Below are positions 23,266 to 31,503 of a stretch of DNA of 64,000 nucleotides, in pieces. The translations under genes were made by a program, and so were the position numbers. Source of the DNA: an uncultured Pelagibacteraceae bacterium (GTDB lineage Bacteria > Pseudomonadota > Alphaproteobacteria > Pelagibacterales > Pelagibacteraceae); NCBI GenBank assembly GCA_902634485.1, contig CACPKA010000002.1, positions 17,169 through 81,168 of the forward strand, written 5' to 3'. The notes under the pieces were generated by a model. The model had not been told where the DNA came from. It was given only the letters and a program-made list of their open reading frames with translations, and ran no database searches. The first letter of the stretch is position 1, and each line of letters opens with the position of its first letter.

Positions 23266-23869
23266 TGTCATTTAACCCTGCACCAGCAGCATTTTTTTTT
23301 AAACTTTCATTTTCTTCAACAAAGGTGTCTTCCGATAAACTGTATAGTTCTTTCCATTCTATTTCTGAAAACATATCTTTGTTTTCTAATATACTTACAG
23401 ATGTAGATTTACTTTCTTTGATTATTTCATTTTTAAAGAAATTAGTGTTGATAGTTAAATTAAAATTTAAGAGAAATTGATTATTATCTAATTTTAATAG
23501 TAATCTTTTTCCAATAATTTCTGAAGCTCTACTTGCAAATGGTAGAAAAAGTAAAGGATAGCCCATATTCTCAAATTTTATTTCATTTAAATTCTCTAAA
23601 TTTTTAATTTGATCTAAAAAGTTCGTTCCAGTTGAAATAGGACAAAATTTAAAATTTGTTTTTTTGTTTTCATTATTTATTAATATTAAGTTATCAAATT
23701 TTTCATTTTTTTTTTTTTTCAAATATTCATTAAGGTTTTTAATCCCTGGTAAACCAAACATTTCTAATAAACGAATATTTTTACCAGCTTCTTCAGAAAT
23801 GCCCCATGAAAATCCTGCAGCTTTGCATGATCTTTTTGAAACTGTTTCTATTTCGCTGAATGATTTCAT
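23258..23869 (-). CDS. DUF3726 family protein
   Basis: A 203-residue protein whose N-terminus (SEIETVSKRSCKAAGFSWGISEEAG, then a MFGLPG turn) matches the DUF3726 family pattern. Function is unknown. It is the third gene of the M19 operon, zero bases after the 553-residue gene, and it overlaps the following 56-residue ORF by 8 bases. A 14-base homopolymer inside it encodes a lysine run. Its constant company with the dipeptidase-like gene suggests a shared pathway. Confidence 0.75.
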   Translation of the reverse strand: MKSFSEIETVSKRSCKAAGFSWGISEEAGKNIRLLEMFGLPGIKNLNEYLKKKKNEKFDNLILINNENKKTNFKFCPISTGTNFLDQIKNLENLNEIKFENMGYPLLFLPFASRASEIIGKRLLLKLDNNQFLLNFNLTINTNFFKNEIIKESKSTSVSILENKDMFSEIEWKELYSLSEDTFVEENESLKKNAAGAGLNDND

Positions 23870-25531
23870 CTAATTCGGTGAACTATATATCCATTGATCA
23901 TCATAATTTTTTAACTCTAAAGGTAATGGAGCGCCTTGAAACATGCAAATTCTCAACCATTTGTCAGATCTTGGATCAAATTTTACAGCTCCAAAAAATG
24001 AGAGCTTTAATCTGAGCATATCAATTGGCATAACAGAATGGCTAATAGTATTGTCTTGAATTTCTGAATAAGGACAAATCTCAGCTATAAAAGCTCTTCT
24101 TACTACATGTCTAAAATTATTATTAATAGAAAGAAATTTATCAATAGTGTTACTATTTTTTGAAACCAAAAGTATTTTATAAAGATTATTAATGTCTCTT
24201 GCTATAGCTAAAGGTTGTTCTAAGTCGCTTCCATTTTCTTTATATCTATTAGCTAGTCTTGGCTCTTCTTTATTTTTAGAAATAAACCAAAAATTTTGAT
24301 CATTTTCTTTTTTAGAGAAATCTATTTTTAATATTTCAGGATATTTTTTTTCTATTATTTTTCTTAATTCCTCAACAGTTCTATTAGTTGGAATGTTAAA
24401 ATATTTTTCTTCATCTGAACTCATCTGATTAACTAACGGATCGATGATATTATCATAAGGTTCCATCATTAAAGAAACTAAGTATTCGATACATTCATCG
24501 CACAAATTTTTTTCTATCCATAAATAAAGCCTGTTAAATAAATAAATTGAAGAACGATCAAATTCTTTTTCAATAAAAAAAATAAATTTATTCAAATCAT
24601 TTAATAAATTTTTAATTTTTTTTTTTTGATATTCGTTATCAGTATTCCATGAGGTAATATTTTTAATTGATTTTTTTAAACAATTTAAAAATAAATTAAA
24701 ATCTATCTCATTTACATTTTCAATTTCTCTAATATTTTTTAATGCTGTTTCCCTTGCGAGAATCCAATTGTTTAAAAGTGATGGATGGTTAACTATAAAT
24801 GGTGCCATTCCTAAGCCTGTTGAATTTCCAATTCCTAGATTTCTGCAAATATTTTTATCTAAATTAACTGCTGTTTTTGGGTTTTTGTGTTTAGCAATAT
24901 GATTGACTTGATCAAATGTAAATTGTCTTACCAAGTATACTAGCATCATTTCCAATCTAAATGGTCCATATATTTCTTTTCTATTTTTAATTCTAAAACG
25001 ATCAGCAAGTCCAAATTTGCCAGATCCATATACTGCTGTCGTTCTATATAAATATCCTACCTGTGATAAAAAATTAATATCAGGTTGATTGCCATTACTT
25101 AAATTTTCAACTACATGATCAAATGCGCGTATTGATTTATTTGCTCTTGATAAAGTTAATTCCTTATAAGACAGCCTTCCTATTTCTTGCTTCGGAACTT
25201 CAAATTTTAATCTCTCAATATCTTTTTTTGAAGGAATTCCATCAAATAATGTAAAAGCCGCATCCCATTTTGTTGCAATGACTCTGTCAGATCTTTCATT
25301 TTTTTTTAATTCATTTGAATAACAAATTAAAGAGTAAACTCTTTTGTCTTTACTTAAAGAATAAACAGCTGTTCCATAACCTAATTCATCTAATTCGAAA
25401 AGATCTTGTTTAAATTTCCAGTTTTTAAATTCTTTTAGAAAACTTCTTAAAAAAGAAAGCTTTGACTGATGAAAAGATCCTAGTCTAGATAATTTCATAA
25501 TTTTGTTTGGATCTCTAAGGTTTACTTTCAC
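23870..25531 (-). CDS. Unrecognised 553-residue protein of the M19/DUF3726 operon
   Basis: I do not recognise a named family. The protein is soluble-looking, with no signal peptide or membrane segment. Conserved-looking stretches include YRTTAVYGSGKFGLADRF (about 173-190), GPFRLEMMLVYLVRQFT (about 194-210), an IGNSTGLGMAPFIVNHP region (about 240-256) and FRHVVRRAFIAEICPYSEI near residue 480. The middle (about 275-350) is lysine/asparagine-rich and more variable. It starts with GTG overlapping the M19 stop (TAGTG). A role next to the dipeptidase-like protein is the only contextual clue. Confidence 0.7.
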   Translation of the reverse strand: MKVNLRDPNKIMKLSRLGSFHQSKLSFLRSFLKEFKNWKFKQDLFELDELGYGTAVYSLSKDKRVYSLICYSNELKKNERSDRVIATKWDAAFTLFDGIPSKKDIERLKFEVPKQEIGRLSYKELTLSRANKSIRAFDHVVENLSNGNQPDINFLSQVGYLYRTTAVYGSGKFGLADRFRIKNRKEIYGPFRLEMMLVYLVRQFTFDQVNHIAKHKNPKTAVNLDKNICRNLGIGNSTGLGMAPFIVNHPSLLNNWILARETALKNIREIENVNEIDFNLFLNCLKKSIKNITSWNTDNEYQKKKIKNLLNDLNKFIFFIEKEFDRSSIYLFNRLYLWIEKNLCDECIEYLVSLMMEPYDNIIDPLVNQMSSDEEKYFNIPTNRTVEELRKIIEKKYPEILKIDFSKKENDQNFWFISKNKEEPRLANRYKENGSDLEQPLAIARDINNLYKILLVSKNSNTIDKFLSINNNFRHVVRRAFIAEICPYSEIQDNTISHSVMPIDMLRLKLSFFGAVKFDPRSDKWLRICMFQGAPLPLELKNYDDQWIYSSPN

Positions 25532-26499
25532 TAGTTTATTCCTTTATAAAAATTGTACCAATTATTACCCAAAATATCGTTAACTTCTTCATTTTTAAAA
25601 CCAATTTTTTTTAAACCTGTTTGAAGATTTTTAAAACCCCTAGCATCCCTAAACCAATCAGGTTGAATAGGAAATCCAGATTTTTTTTTTGATCCTTCTC
25701 CATATTTTTTTATTTTAGCCCAAGTACCATTTCTCATCCATTCTACTACGCTATTCGGATGCTCTATACATAAATCAGATCCTATGCCTATATTTTTTAC
25801 TCCGATAATTTCAGCTGTTCTTGCAGTCATTTCACAGAAACTATCTAAGGTGCATTTAGATCCGTTTTTTAAATGATGAGGATACAAAGAAAGTCCTAAC
25901 ATTCCTCCACTGCTTGCTAGAGATTTCAATAAATCTTCAGATTTGTTTCTGATTGCTTTATGCCAAAAAGATGGATTTGCATGAGTTATCGCAATAGGTT
26001 TTTCGCTAATTTCTATTGCATCTAATGTACTTTTTTCAGCTGAATGAGACATGTCAATAACAATGCCAACTCTGTTCATTTCCTTAATTGCCTCTCTTCC
26101 AAAATTGGTTACTCCACTATCATTTTTTTCATAACACCCTGTAGCAAGTAACGATTGATTGTTGTATGTCAGTTGCATAAATCTGCATCCTTGTTCATGA
26201 ACTTTTTCAATCAATTTAATATCATCTTCAACTGGAGAACAGTTTTGAAATCCAAAAAATATTGCTGTCTTTCCATCTTTTTTCGCTTTTTCAATATCTA
26301 AGTAGCTTTTTCCTAAAAAAATTAGGTCGGAATTTTCTTTAAAATGATTGTTCCACATGTTTAAAACTTTTTGAAGCTCATCAAAATCTTCATGATAAAC
26401 TATTGTAACATGCACAGCATCTAATCCAGCTTCCCTATTAATTTTAAAAATTTTTCTAGACCAATTACAATATTGCAAATTATCAATTTTATAATTCAT
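25531..26499 (-). CDS. M19 (membrane dipeptidase) family protein, noncanonical metal site
   Basis: About 322 residues of M19 dipeptidase fold. The second half keeps the renal-dipeptidase histidines (IDMSHSAE and ITHANP) and the late aspartate (GIGSDLC). The first half lacks the usual HxD near the N-terminus (IDNLQY instead) and has FGFQN where the bridging glutamate is expected. This may be a one-metal subfamily or a non-peptidase. The ORF track starts at TTG (26526); the ATG at 26499 is preferred. First gene of a four-gene minus-strand operon. Confidence 0.8.
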   Translation of the reverse strand: MNYKIDNLQYCNWSRKIFKINREAGLDAVHVTIVYHEDFDELQKVLNMWNNHFKENSDLIFLGKSYLDIEKAKKDGKTAIFFGFQNCSPVEDDIKLIEKVHEQGCRFMQLTYNNQSLLATGCYEKNDSGVTNFGREAIKEMNRVGIVIDMSHSAEKSTLDAIEISEKPIAITHANPSFWHKAIRNKSEDLLKSLASSGGMLGLSLYPHHLKNGSKCTLDSFCEMTARTAEIIGVKNIGIGSDLCIEHPNSVVEWMRNGTWAKIKKYGEGSKKKSGFPIQPDWFRDARGFKNLQTGLKKIGFKNEEVNDILGNNWYNFYKGIN

Positions 26500-26590
26500 A
26501 AAAGTATTTTTATCATCGAGGATCAAAATAAGCCAAATAATTTTAATATAAATGGTTGTAAAGTCTATTTTTATTGAAATTTACATTTAA

Positions 26591-26619
26591 TTTTGAAATA
26601 ACAGTTTTAGTGTTAAAAT
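26591..26619 (+). promoter_or_regulatory. Candidate promoter for purEK
   Basis: TTTTGA (26591-26596) and TAAAAT (26614-26619) are 17 bases apart, ending 18 bases before the purE ATG. An alternative -35 of TTGAAA (26593-26598) has 15-base spacing. The 138-base gap between the M19 gene and purE is the longest in the window and otherwise shows nothing recognisable. Confidence 0.35.
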
Positions 26620-26637
26620 AGTAAATCTTTAATATAT

Positions 26638-27123
26638 ATGAAAAAATCAAAAAAAGTTTCCATAATAATGGGAAGCCAATCTGACTATAAAACAATGAAA
26701 CATTGTCAAAATGTTCTTAAAATACTAGGGGTAAGTTTTGAAACAAAAATAATTTCTGCTCACAGAACGCCTCATAGAATGTTTCTTTATGCAAAAAAAG
26801 TGGAAAAAAATAATATTGCAGTAATAATTGCTGGTGCTGGTGGTTCTGCTCATTTACCTGGAATGATTGCCTCTTTATGTTCTTTGCCAGTTTTAGGAGT
26901 TCCTATAGAAAGTAAAAAACTTAAGGGTCTCGATAGTGTTTTATCTATCGTTCAAATGCCTAAAGGAATTCCAGTAGGAACATTGGCAATTGGAGAAAAT
27001 GGTGCGATTAATGCTGCTTTATTAGCAACATCAATAGTTGCAAATACTGATAATAAAATAAAGAAAAAACTAAATCAGTGGAGAACTAAACAAACTCTAT
27101 CTGTTAAAAAAAAACCAAAGTAA
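26638..27123 (+). CDS. purE: N5-carboxyaminoimidazole ribonucleotide mutase
   Basis: A 161-residue PurE that converts N5-CAIR to CAIR in de novo purine synthesis. It has the N-terminal [12 protein letters not shown] signature, the AHRTPHRM loop and the [12 protein letters not shown] substrate loop. Length is standard for class I PurE, which needs the PurK partner encoded seven bases downstream. Confidence 0.96.
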   Translation: MKKSKKVSIIMGSQSDYKTMKHCQNVLKILGVSFETKIISAHRTPHRMFLYAKKVEKNNIAVIIAGAGGSAHLPGMIASLCSLPVLGVPIESKKLKGLDSVLSIVQMPKGIPVGTLAIGENGAINAALLATSIVANTDNKIKKKLNQWRTKQTLSVKKKPK

Positions 27124-27130
27124 CTGATGC

Positions 27131-28177
27131 ATGCATAAACCAACTTTAGGTATTATAGGAGGGGGTCAATTAGGGAGTATGCTTGCAACATCTGCAAAAA
27201 AATTAGATATTAAGACTGTCATCTTTTGTGACGATATAAATGCACCAGCACAAAATTTTTCTGATGTTTTTATTCATGGAAATTATAATGATAAAAATAA
27301 AATTAATGAATTTATTGAAAAAGTGGATGTCATAACTTTTGAATTTGAGAACATACCTTTTGAGACATTAAATGAAATTAATAAAAGCAAACCAGTTCTA
27401 CCAAAACCCTCCGTTAATAGAATTATTCAGCATCGTCTAGCAGAAAAAGATTTTATAAATAAATTAAATATTAGAACTACTCAATACACTTCTATAGAAA
27501 GTAAATCAGAAATAGAAACTGTACAAAATCTATTACCTGGTTTGATTAAAACCGTAACTCTTGGTTATGATGGTAAAGGACAGCACCGAGTAAATTCGAT
27601 AAAAGATCTTGATCATTTAAATATTGATTTTTCAAAACAATATATTTTAGAGAAATTAGTTAAATTAAAAAAAGAATTTTCTATAATTATTACTAGATTT
27701 GGCGATAAAAAATATGAAGTTTATGAACCAATTGAAAATTTTCACGAAGATCAGATATTAAAATACTCAATAATTCCAGCTGACTTAAGTGAAAAAATTT
27801 TAAAACAATCTAAATTATGGGCAACCGAACTTTCAGAAGCATTAAAATATATCGGAACATTATGTGTGGAATTTTTTTTAGATAGGAATAATAATCTCTA
27901 TGTTAACGAAATAGCTCCTCGAGTACATAATTCAGGTCATTTAACAATAAATGCATATAATGTTAGTCAATTTGAAAACCATGTAAGAGCAGTGTGTGGA
28001 TTAGAACAAATACAAATTAAAAAAATTTGTAATGCAAAAATGAAAAATTTAATAGGTGATCAAATTAATGAATACAGAAAGAAAAAATTTTCTAAAAACG
28101 AATTTTTTTTCGATTATTTAAAAAAAGAAGTTAAATTAAAAAGAAAAATGGGTCATCTGACTATATTAAAAAAATAA
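27131..28177 (+). CDS. purK: N5-carboxyaminoimidazole ribonucleotide synthase
   Basis: A 348-residue ATP-grasp enzyme that carboxylates AIR with bicarbonate and ATP. It opens with GIIGGGQLGSMLA (about 7-19), has the ATP-grasp core TVTLGYDGKGQHRV (about 141-154) and the C-terminal FVNEIAPRVHNSGH-type catalytic segment (NEIAPRVHNSGH). Co-transcribed with purE. Its TAA directly abuts the stop of the convergent AsmA-like gene (TAATTA). Confidence 0.95.
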   Translation: MHKPTLGIIGGGQLGSMLATSAKKLDIKTVIFCDDINAPAQNFSDVFIHGNYNDKNKINEFIEKVDVITFEFENIPFETLNEINKSKPVLPKPSVNRIIQHRLAEKDFINKLNIRTTQYTSIESKSEIETVQNLLPGLIKTVTLGYDGKGQHRVNSIKDLDHLNIDFSKQYILEKLVKLKKEFSIIITRFGDKKYEVYEPIENFHEDQILKYSIIPADLSEKILKQSKLWATELSEALKYIGTLCVEFFLDRNNNLYVNEIAPRVHNSGHLTINAYNVSQFENHVRAVCGLEQIQIKKICNAKMKNLIGDQINEYRKKKFSKNEFFFDYLKKEVKLKRKMGHLTILKK

Positions 28178-30412
28178 TTATTTTTGTTTTTTAGCTTTTT
28201 CTAAAGTTCTTGTTATAAATCTTGGTGTTAAAGTTTTTATTGGGTTAACAGTTGTTTTAAGTTTTTTTGGAGGACCTTTAATTTTAAAACTTACTCCAAA
28301 AACTCCTTCTCCTTTTTGGTTTCCAACTAATATATCGCCTAAAATTTTTATCTTTCCAATAATTCTATTTATTGTAGTTGCTGGTACCATTGTCCCTCTA
28401 AGGCTAATTAGCTTATCACTTTCTATGTAACCACTCATTAAGATAGATAGTGCGGGTCCTAGTGCATAAATCTCATCAATTGTCATAAGTTTATTCTTGT
28501 TGTTAAAATTCATTTCAAACTCATCAAATCTTATTCCTTCACCTGTCATAAGATCGGCAATACCTTGTAATGAAGCCAATGATAATAACTTGGTAAGAGC
28601 TGGCATTTCTTTAACTTTAAAATTAAAAATATTTAATGTCGAATTAGACAAATTATTTTCGCTAACTGAATAAAAATCAATTTTTCCTCCTTTAAAACCC
28701 TTAATAAAATTATAATGTTTAACAAAAGGTTCGGCATTATCAGAATAAAATGATGTAATTTTTTTTTTATTTTTCAATGTCTTAACATCAAGTTTAAACT
28801 TTCCATTTTTCTCAAACTCAGCTTTAAGTGTTAAATTATGAACTTTATTATTTCTAATTTTTAGCTTACCAAGTAAGTTTTTTGCAGCGCTTTCTTCATA
28901 TAAAAAAACTTTATTTAAATTAATACTTAACAATATTTCATCTTTTGAATTAAAATTATCAAAAAAATTTTTATCACTATCTGAAAGTAGGATATCATTG
29001 ATAAGATTATAGCTATCAAACGAAGAACCAGATAATCTATAATGATTATTGCTCTGTGCACCCAAAAGTATTTTTTTTATTGTAAATTCATTTTTTTTAT
29101 TATTATCATTTAAATAATCCACTGTTATTCTCTTTAGGTCTGCTATTTTGAAATTACTATTTAAATTTAAATCATTAATTTTTAAAAAATTTTGATCTTC
29201 AGTGTAAGTGATTTCTTTAAGCTTAAATTTATTTTTATGGTAACGGCCATCTATTTTTAAAATTGATTTTTTGTTTATTTTTTTACTGTAATTAATGGAT
29301 TTAATTTTTATTGGATTATTATTAAAACCAAGAATTGTAATAAAATCATAGCTATTATTTTGTTTATTGATTTTATATACAATTTCATCAAAAGATGTGT
29401 CAAAAGAATATTCGCTTTTTCCTTCTATATATAAATTTTTATTTACATATTTTAACTCTATTAAATTATTCTTTAGTGAAACAGTATTATTATAATTGCT
29501 AAAATAATTTTTAAGTGAATTAGTTTCTGGATTTAAAATTATATTATTTAAATCTATTTTTGATGAATATTCGAGTGCTTTAATTTTTTTCTTATGCACT
29601 GTGAAAGAAAATTTATTTTTTGTTTTAAAAGTTATATCTTGATCATTAATAAAGTTTAAATCTTTTTCGAATATATCTTTAATTAATTTTGAATTTATAG
29701 TATTTTTTTTTGTTACAATATTTCCTGTTATTTTTTTTTTACCATCAGAACCTTGAGTTATGATTATTTCATCAGATAAAAATTTTATTTTCTTATAAGA
29801 GAAATTTGTTTTTTTTATTGAAATTTCATTTTGTTTATATGTAAAATCAAAATTAACATTGCCAAAATTATATTTTTCACTGTATTTTATTTTTGCATCT
29901 TTGATTTGACCTTCAAATTTATAATCGGAAATTTTTCCATTTTCGTCAAATTTTAGTGAACTATTAATGCTGACATAGCCATCTTTTAGAAACATATTAT
30001 AAATAATAAATGATGGCTGTTCTAATGCTGCAATAGAAATTAAGTCTCTAATTTTATTGTTTTTTGTCTTAAACTCAAATTCTTCAATTATGAAATTATC
30101 TTTAAAATATGATCTTATATCTATTTTAGCATCTACATTTTTAAGTTTTATTTTTTTTTTATCTGAAATTAATATTGGATTTTTAGTGCTAATTCTTATT
30201 TTTGGACTAGTGAGATCATCTAAACTAAGAAAAACTTTCACTTTTTTTATTTCTAAATTTAAATTTTGATTATAGTTTTTAACGTGATTAACAATTAAAT
30301 TGTTAAATCTCTTAGTTTCTAAGCCAAATTGAGAAAGTGTTAGTATTAATAATGAAAAAATAAGTAATAGACTTATTATAGAATAAAATAAAAATTTAAA
30401 GAATTTAAACAT
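28178..30412 (-). CDS. AsmA-like outer-envelope protein (AsmA_2/DUF3971 type)
   Basis: A 744-residue protein with one N-terminal membrane anchor (about 5-28) and a very long repetitive beta-rich periplasmic part. The C-terminal ~120 residues (LMTGEGIRFDEFEMNF, ALGPALSILMSGYIE, GVFGVSFKIKGPPKKLK) match the AsmA-like C-terminal domain of the YhdP/TamB-like bridge proteins. These are thought to move phospholipid toward the outer membrane. Its start overlaps the prfB stop by 8 bases, so it probably shares the prfB-PBP1A transcript. Confidence 0.8.
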   Translation of the reverse strand: MFKFFKFLFYSIISLLLIFSLLILTLSQFGLETKRFNNLIVNHVKNYNQNLNLEIKKVKVFLSLDDLTSPKIRISTKNPILISDKKKIKLKNVDAKIDIRSYFKDNFIIEEFEFKTKNNKIRDLISIAALEQPSFIIYNMFLKDGYVSINSSLKFDENGKISDYKFEGQIKDAKIKYSEKYNFGNVNFDFTYKQNEISIKKTNFSYKKIKFLSDEIIITQGSDGKKKITGNIVTKKNTINSKLIKDIFEKDLNFINDQDITFKTKNKFSFTVHKKKIKALEYSSKIDLNNIILNPETNSLKNYFSNYNNTVSLKNNLIELKYVNKNLYIEGKSEYSFDTSFDEIVYKINKQNNSYDFITILGFNNNPIKIKSINYSKKINKKSILKIDGRYHKNKFKLKEITYTEDQNFLKINDLNLNSNFKIADLKRITVDYLNDNNKKNEFTIKKILLGAQSNNHYRLSGSSFDSYNLINDILLSDSDKNFFDNFNSKDEILLSINLNKVFLYEESAAKNLLGKLKIRNNKVHNLTLKAEFEKNGKFKLDVKTLKNKKKITSFYSDNAEPFVKHYNFIKGFKGGKIDFYSVSENNLSNSTLNIFNFKVKEMPALTKLLSLASLQGIADLMTGEGIRFDEFEMNFNNKNKLMTIDEIYALGPALSILMSGYIESDKLISLRGTMVPATTINRIIGKIKILGDILVGNQKGEGVFGVSFKIKGPPKKLKTTVNPIKTLTPRFITRTLEKAKKQK

Positions 30413-31503
30413 TTAAATTATAAAGATTGCTTTCTAAAAACTCATCCAAATCTCCATCTAAAATTTTATCTGGATTTGAGCTTTCATGGTTAGTTCTGTT
30501 GTCTTTTACCATTCTATATGGGTGTAAGACATAAGATCTTATTTGATGTCCCCATCCAATTTCTGATTTAGAATTTTCTAAATTTTCGTTTTCTTTCTTT
30601 CTTTTTCTTAATTCAAATTCGTAAAGTCGAGCTTTAAGCATATTCATACATGTTTCTTTATTTTTGTGTTGTGATCTTTCATTCTGACATTGAACAACTA
30701 TTTTCGATGGAATATGTGTAATTCTAACAGCGCTATCCGTAGTATTAACATGTTGTCCTCCTGCACCGCTGGATCTATAAGTGTCAATTCTTAAATCTTT
30801 CTCAATAATTTCTATATCTATATTGTCATCAATAACTGGATATACCCAAACACTAGCAAAACTTGTATGTCTTCTAGCGCCTGAATCAAATGGAGAAATT
30901 CTTACTAACCTATGTATGCCGGACTCGGATTTTAAAAAACCAAAAACATACTCTCCCAAAATTTTAATAGTTGATGATTTTATACCTGCTTCTTCTCCTT
31001 TGTGTTCGCTAATTATATTAAATTTAAATTCTTTGCTTGATGACCATTTCATATACATTCTTCTAAGCATTTCAGCCCAATCTTGACTTTCAGTTCCACC
31101 AGCACCTGCATGAATTTCTATATAACAATCTAAGACATCAGTATCATTTGACAAAAAACATTTTGTCTCATTTTTTTTAGTTTTAATTAATAATTCATTA
31201 ATATTTTTAAATGTTTCATTAATTACTGAAGTATTATTTTCTTCAGTAGCTAAATTAAATAATTCATAAATTTCATTTGATTGCCTTGTAGAAAAATCAT
31301 AAGAGTTTATTAAATCTTCATGAAATTTTTTTTCTTTAATTATTTTTTGAGCTCTATTTTTATCTTGCCAAAAGTTGTCTTCTAGCATTTTAGAGTTATT
31401 TTTTTCTAATTTTGAATGAATATTATTTTTTTCAAAGATACTCCTTAACTCTGGAGTTAATTTTATCAATTTCTTGTTTTATGATTAGAAAATTATTGTC
31501 CAT
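30405..31503 (-). CDS. prfB: Peptide chain release factor 2 with programmed +1 frameshift
   Basis: The ORF track shows only the second frame from 31469 (TTG). The real start is ATG at 31501-31503, giving MDNNFLIIKQEIDK and 23 codons to an in-frame TGA at 31432-31434. Slippage on CTT joins this to the +1 frame, for about 365 residues, the usual RF2 length. The downstream part has SPFDSG, the stop-recognition tripeptide region of RF2, and SSGAGGQHVN, the catalytic GGQ loop. RF2 reads UGA and UAA, so the UGA makes the gene self-regulating. Its ATG overlaps the PBP1A stop. Confidence 0.95.
31432..31446 (-). promoter_or_regulatory. prfB: prfB programmed +1 frameshift site
   Basis: Minus-strand sequence AAGGAG-TAT-CTT-TGA. 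An internal Shine-Dalgarno-like AGGAG lies three bases before the slippery CTT, which is followed by the TGA stop. This matches the layout of the classical E. coli RF2 recoding site (TATCTTTGA with an upstream purine-rich SD). When RF2 is scarce the ribosome slips to TTT and continues with GAA. Confidence 0.93.

Noticed and set aside
26500-26637. Possible tRNA or small RNA in the longest gap of the window.
   Set aside because: No cloverleaf-like pairing or GG-TTC motif was seen; the stretch is AT-rich with only a weak promoter-like pair near purE.
30405-31469. prfB as a TTG-started ORF or as a frameshifted pseudogene.
   Set aside because: The upstream ATG, in-frame TGA, AAGGAG and CTT slippery codon match the known RF2 recoding site, so the gene is complete.
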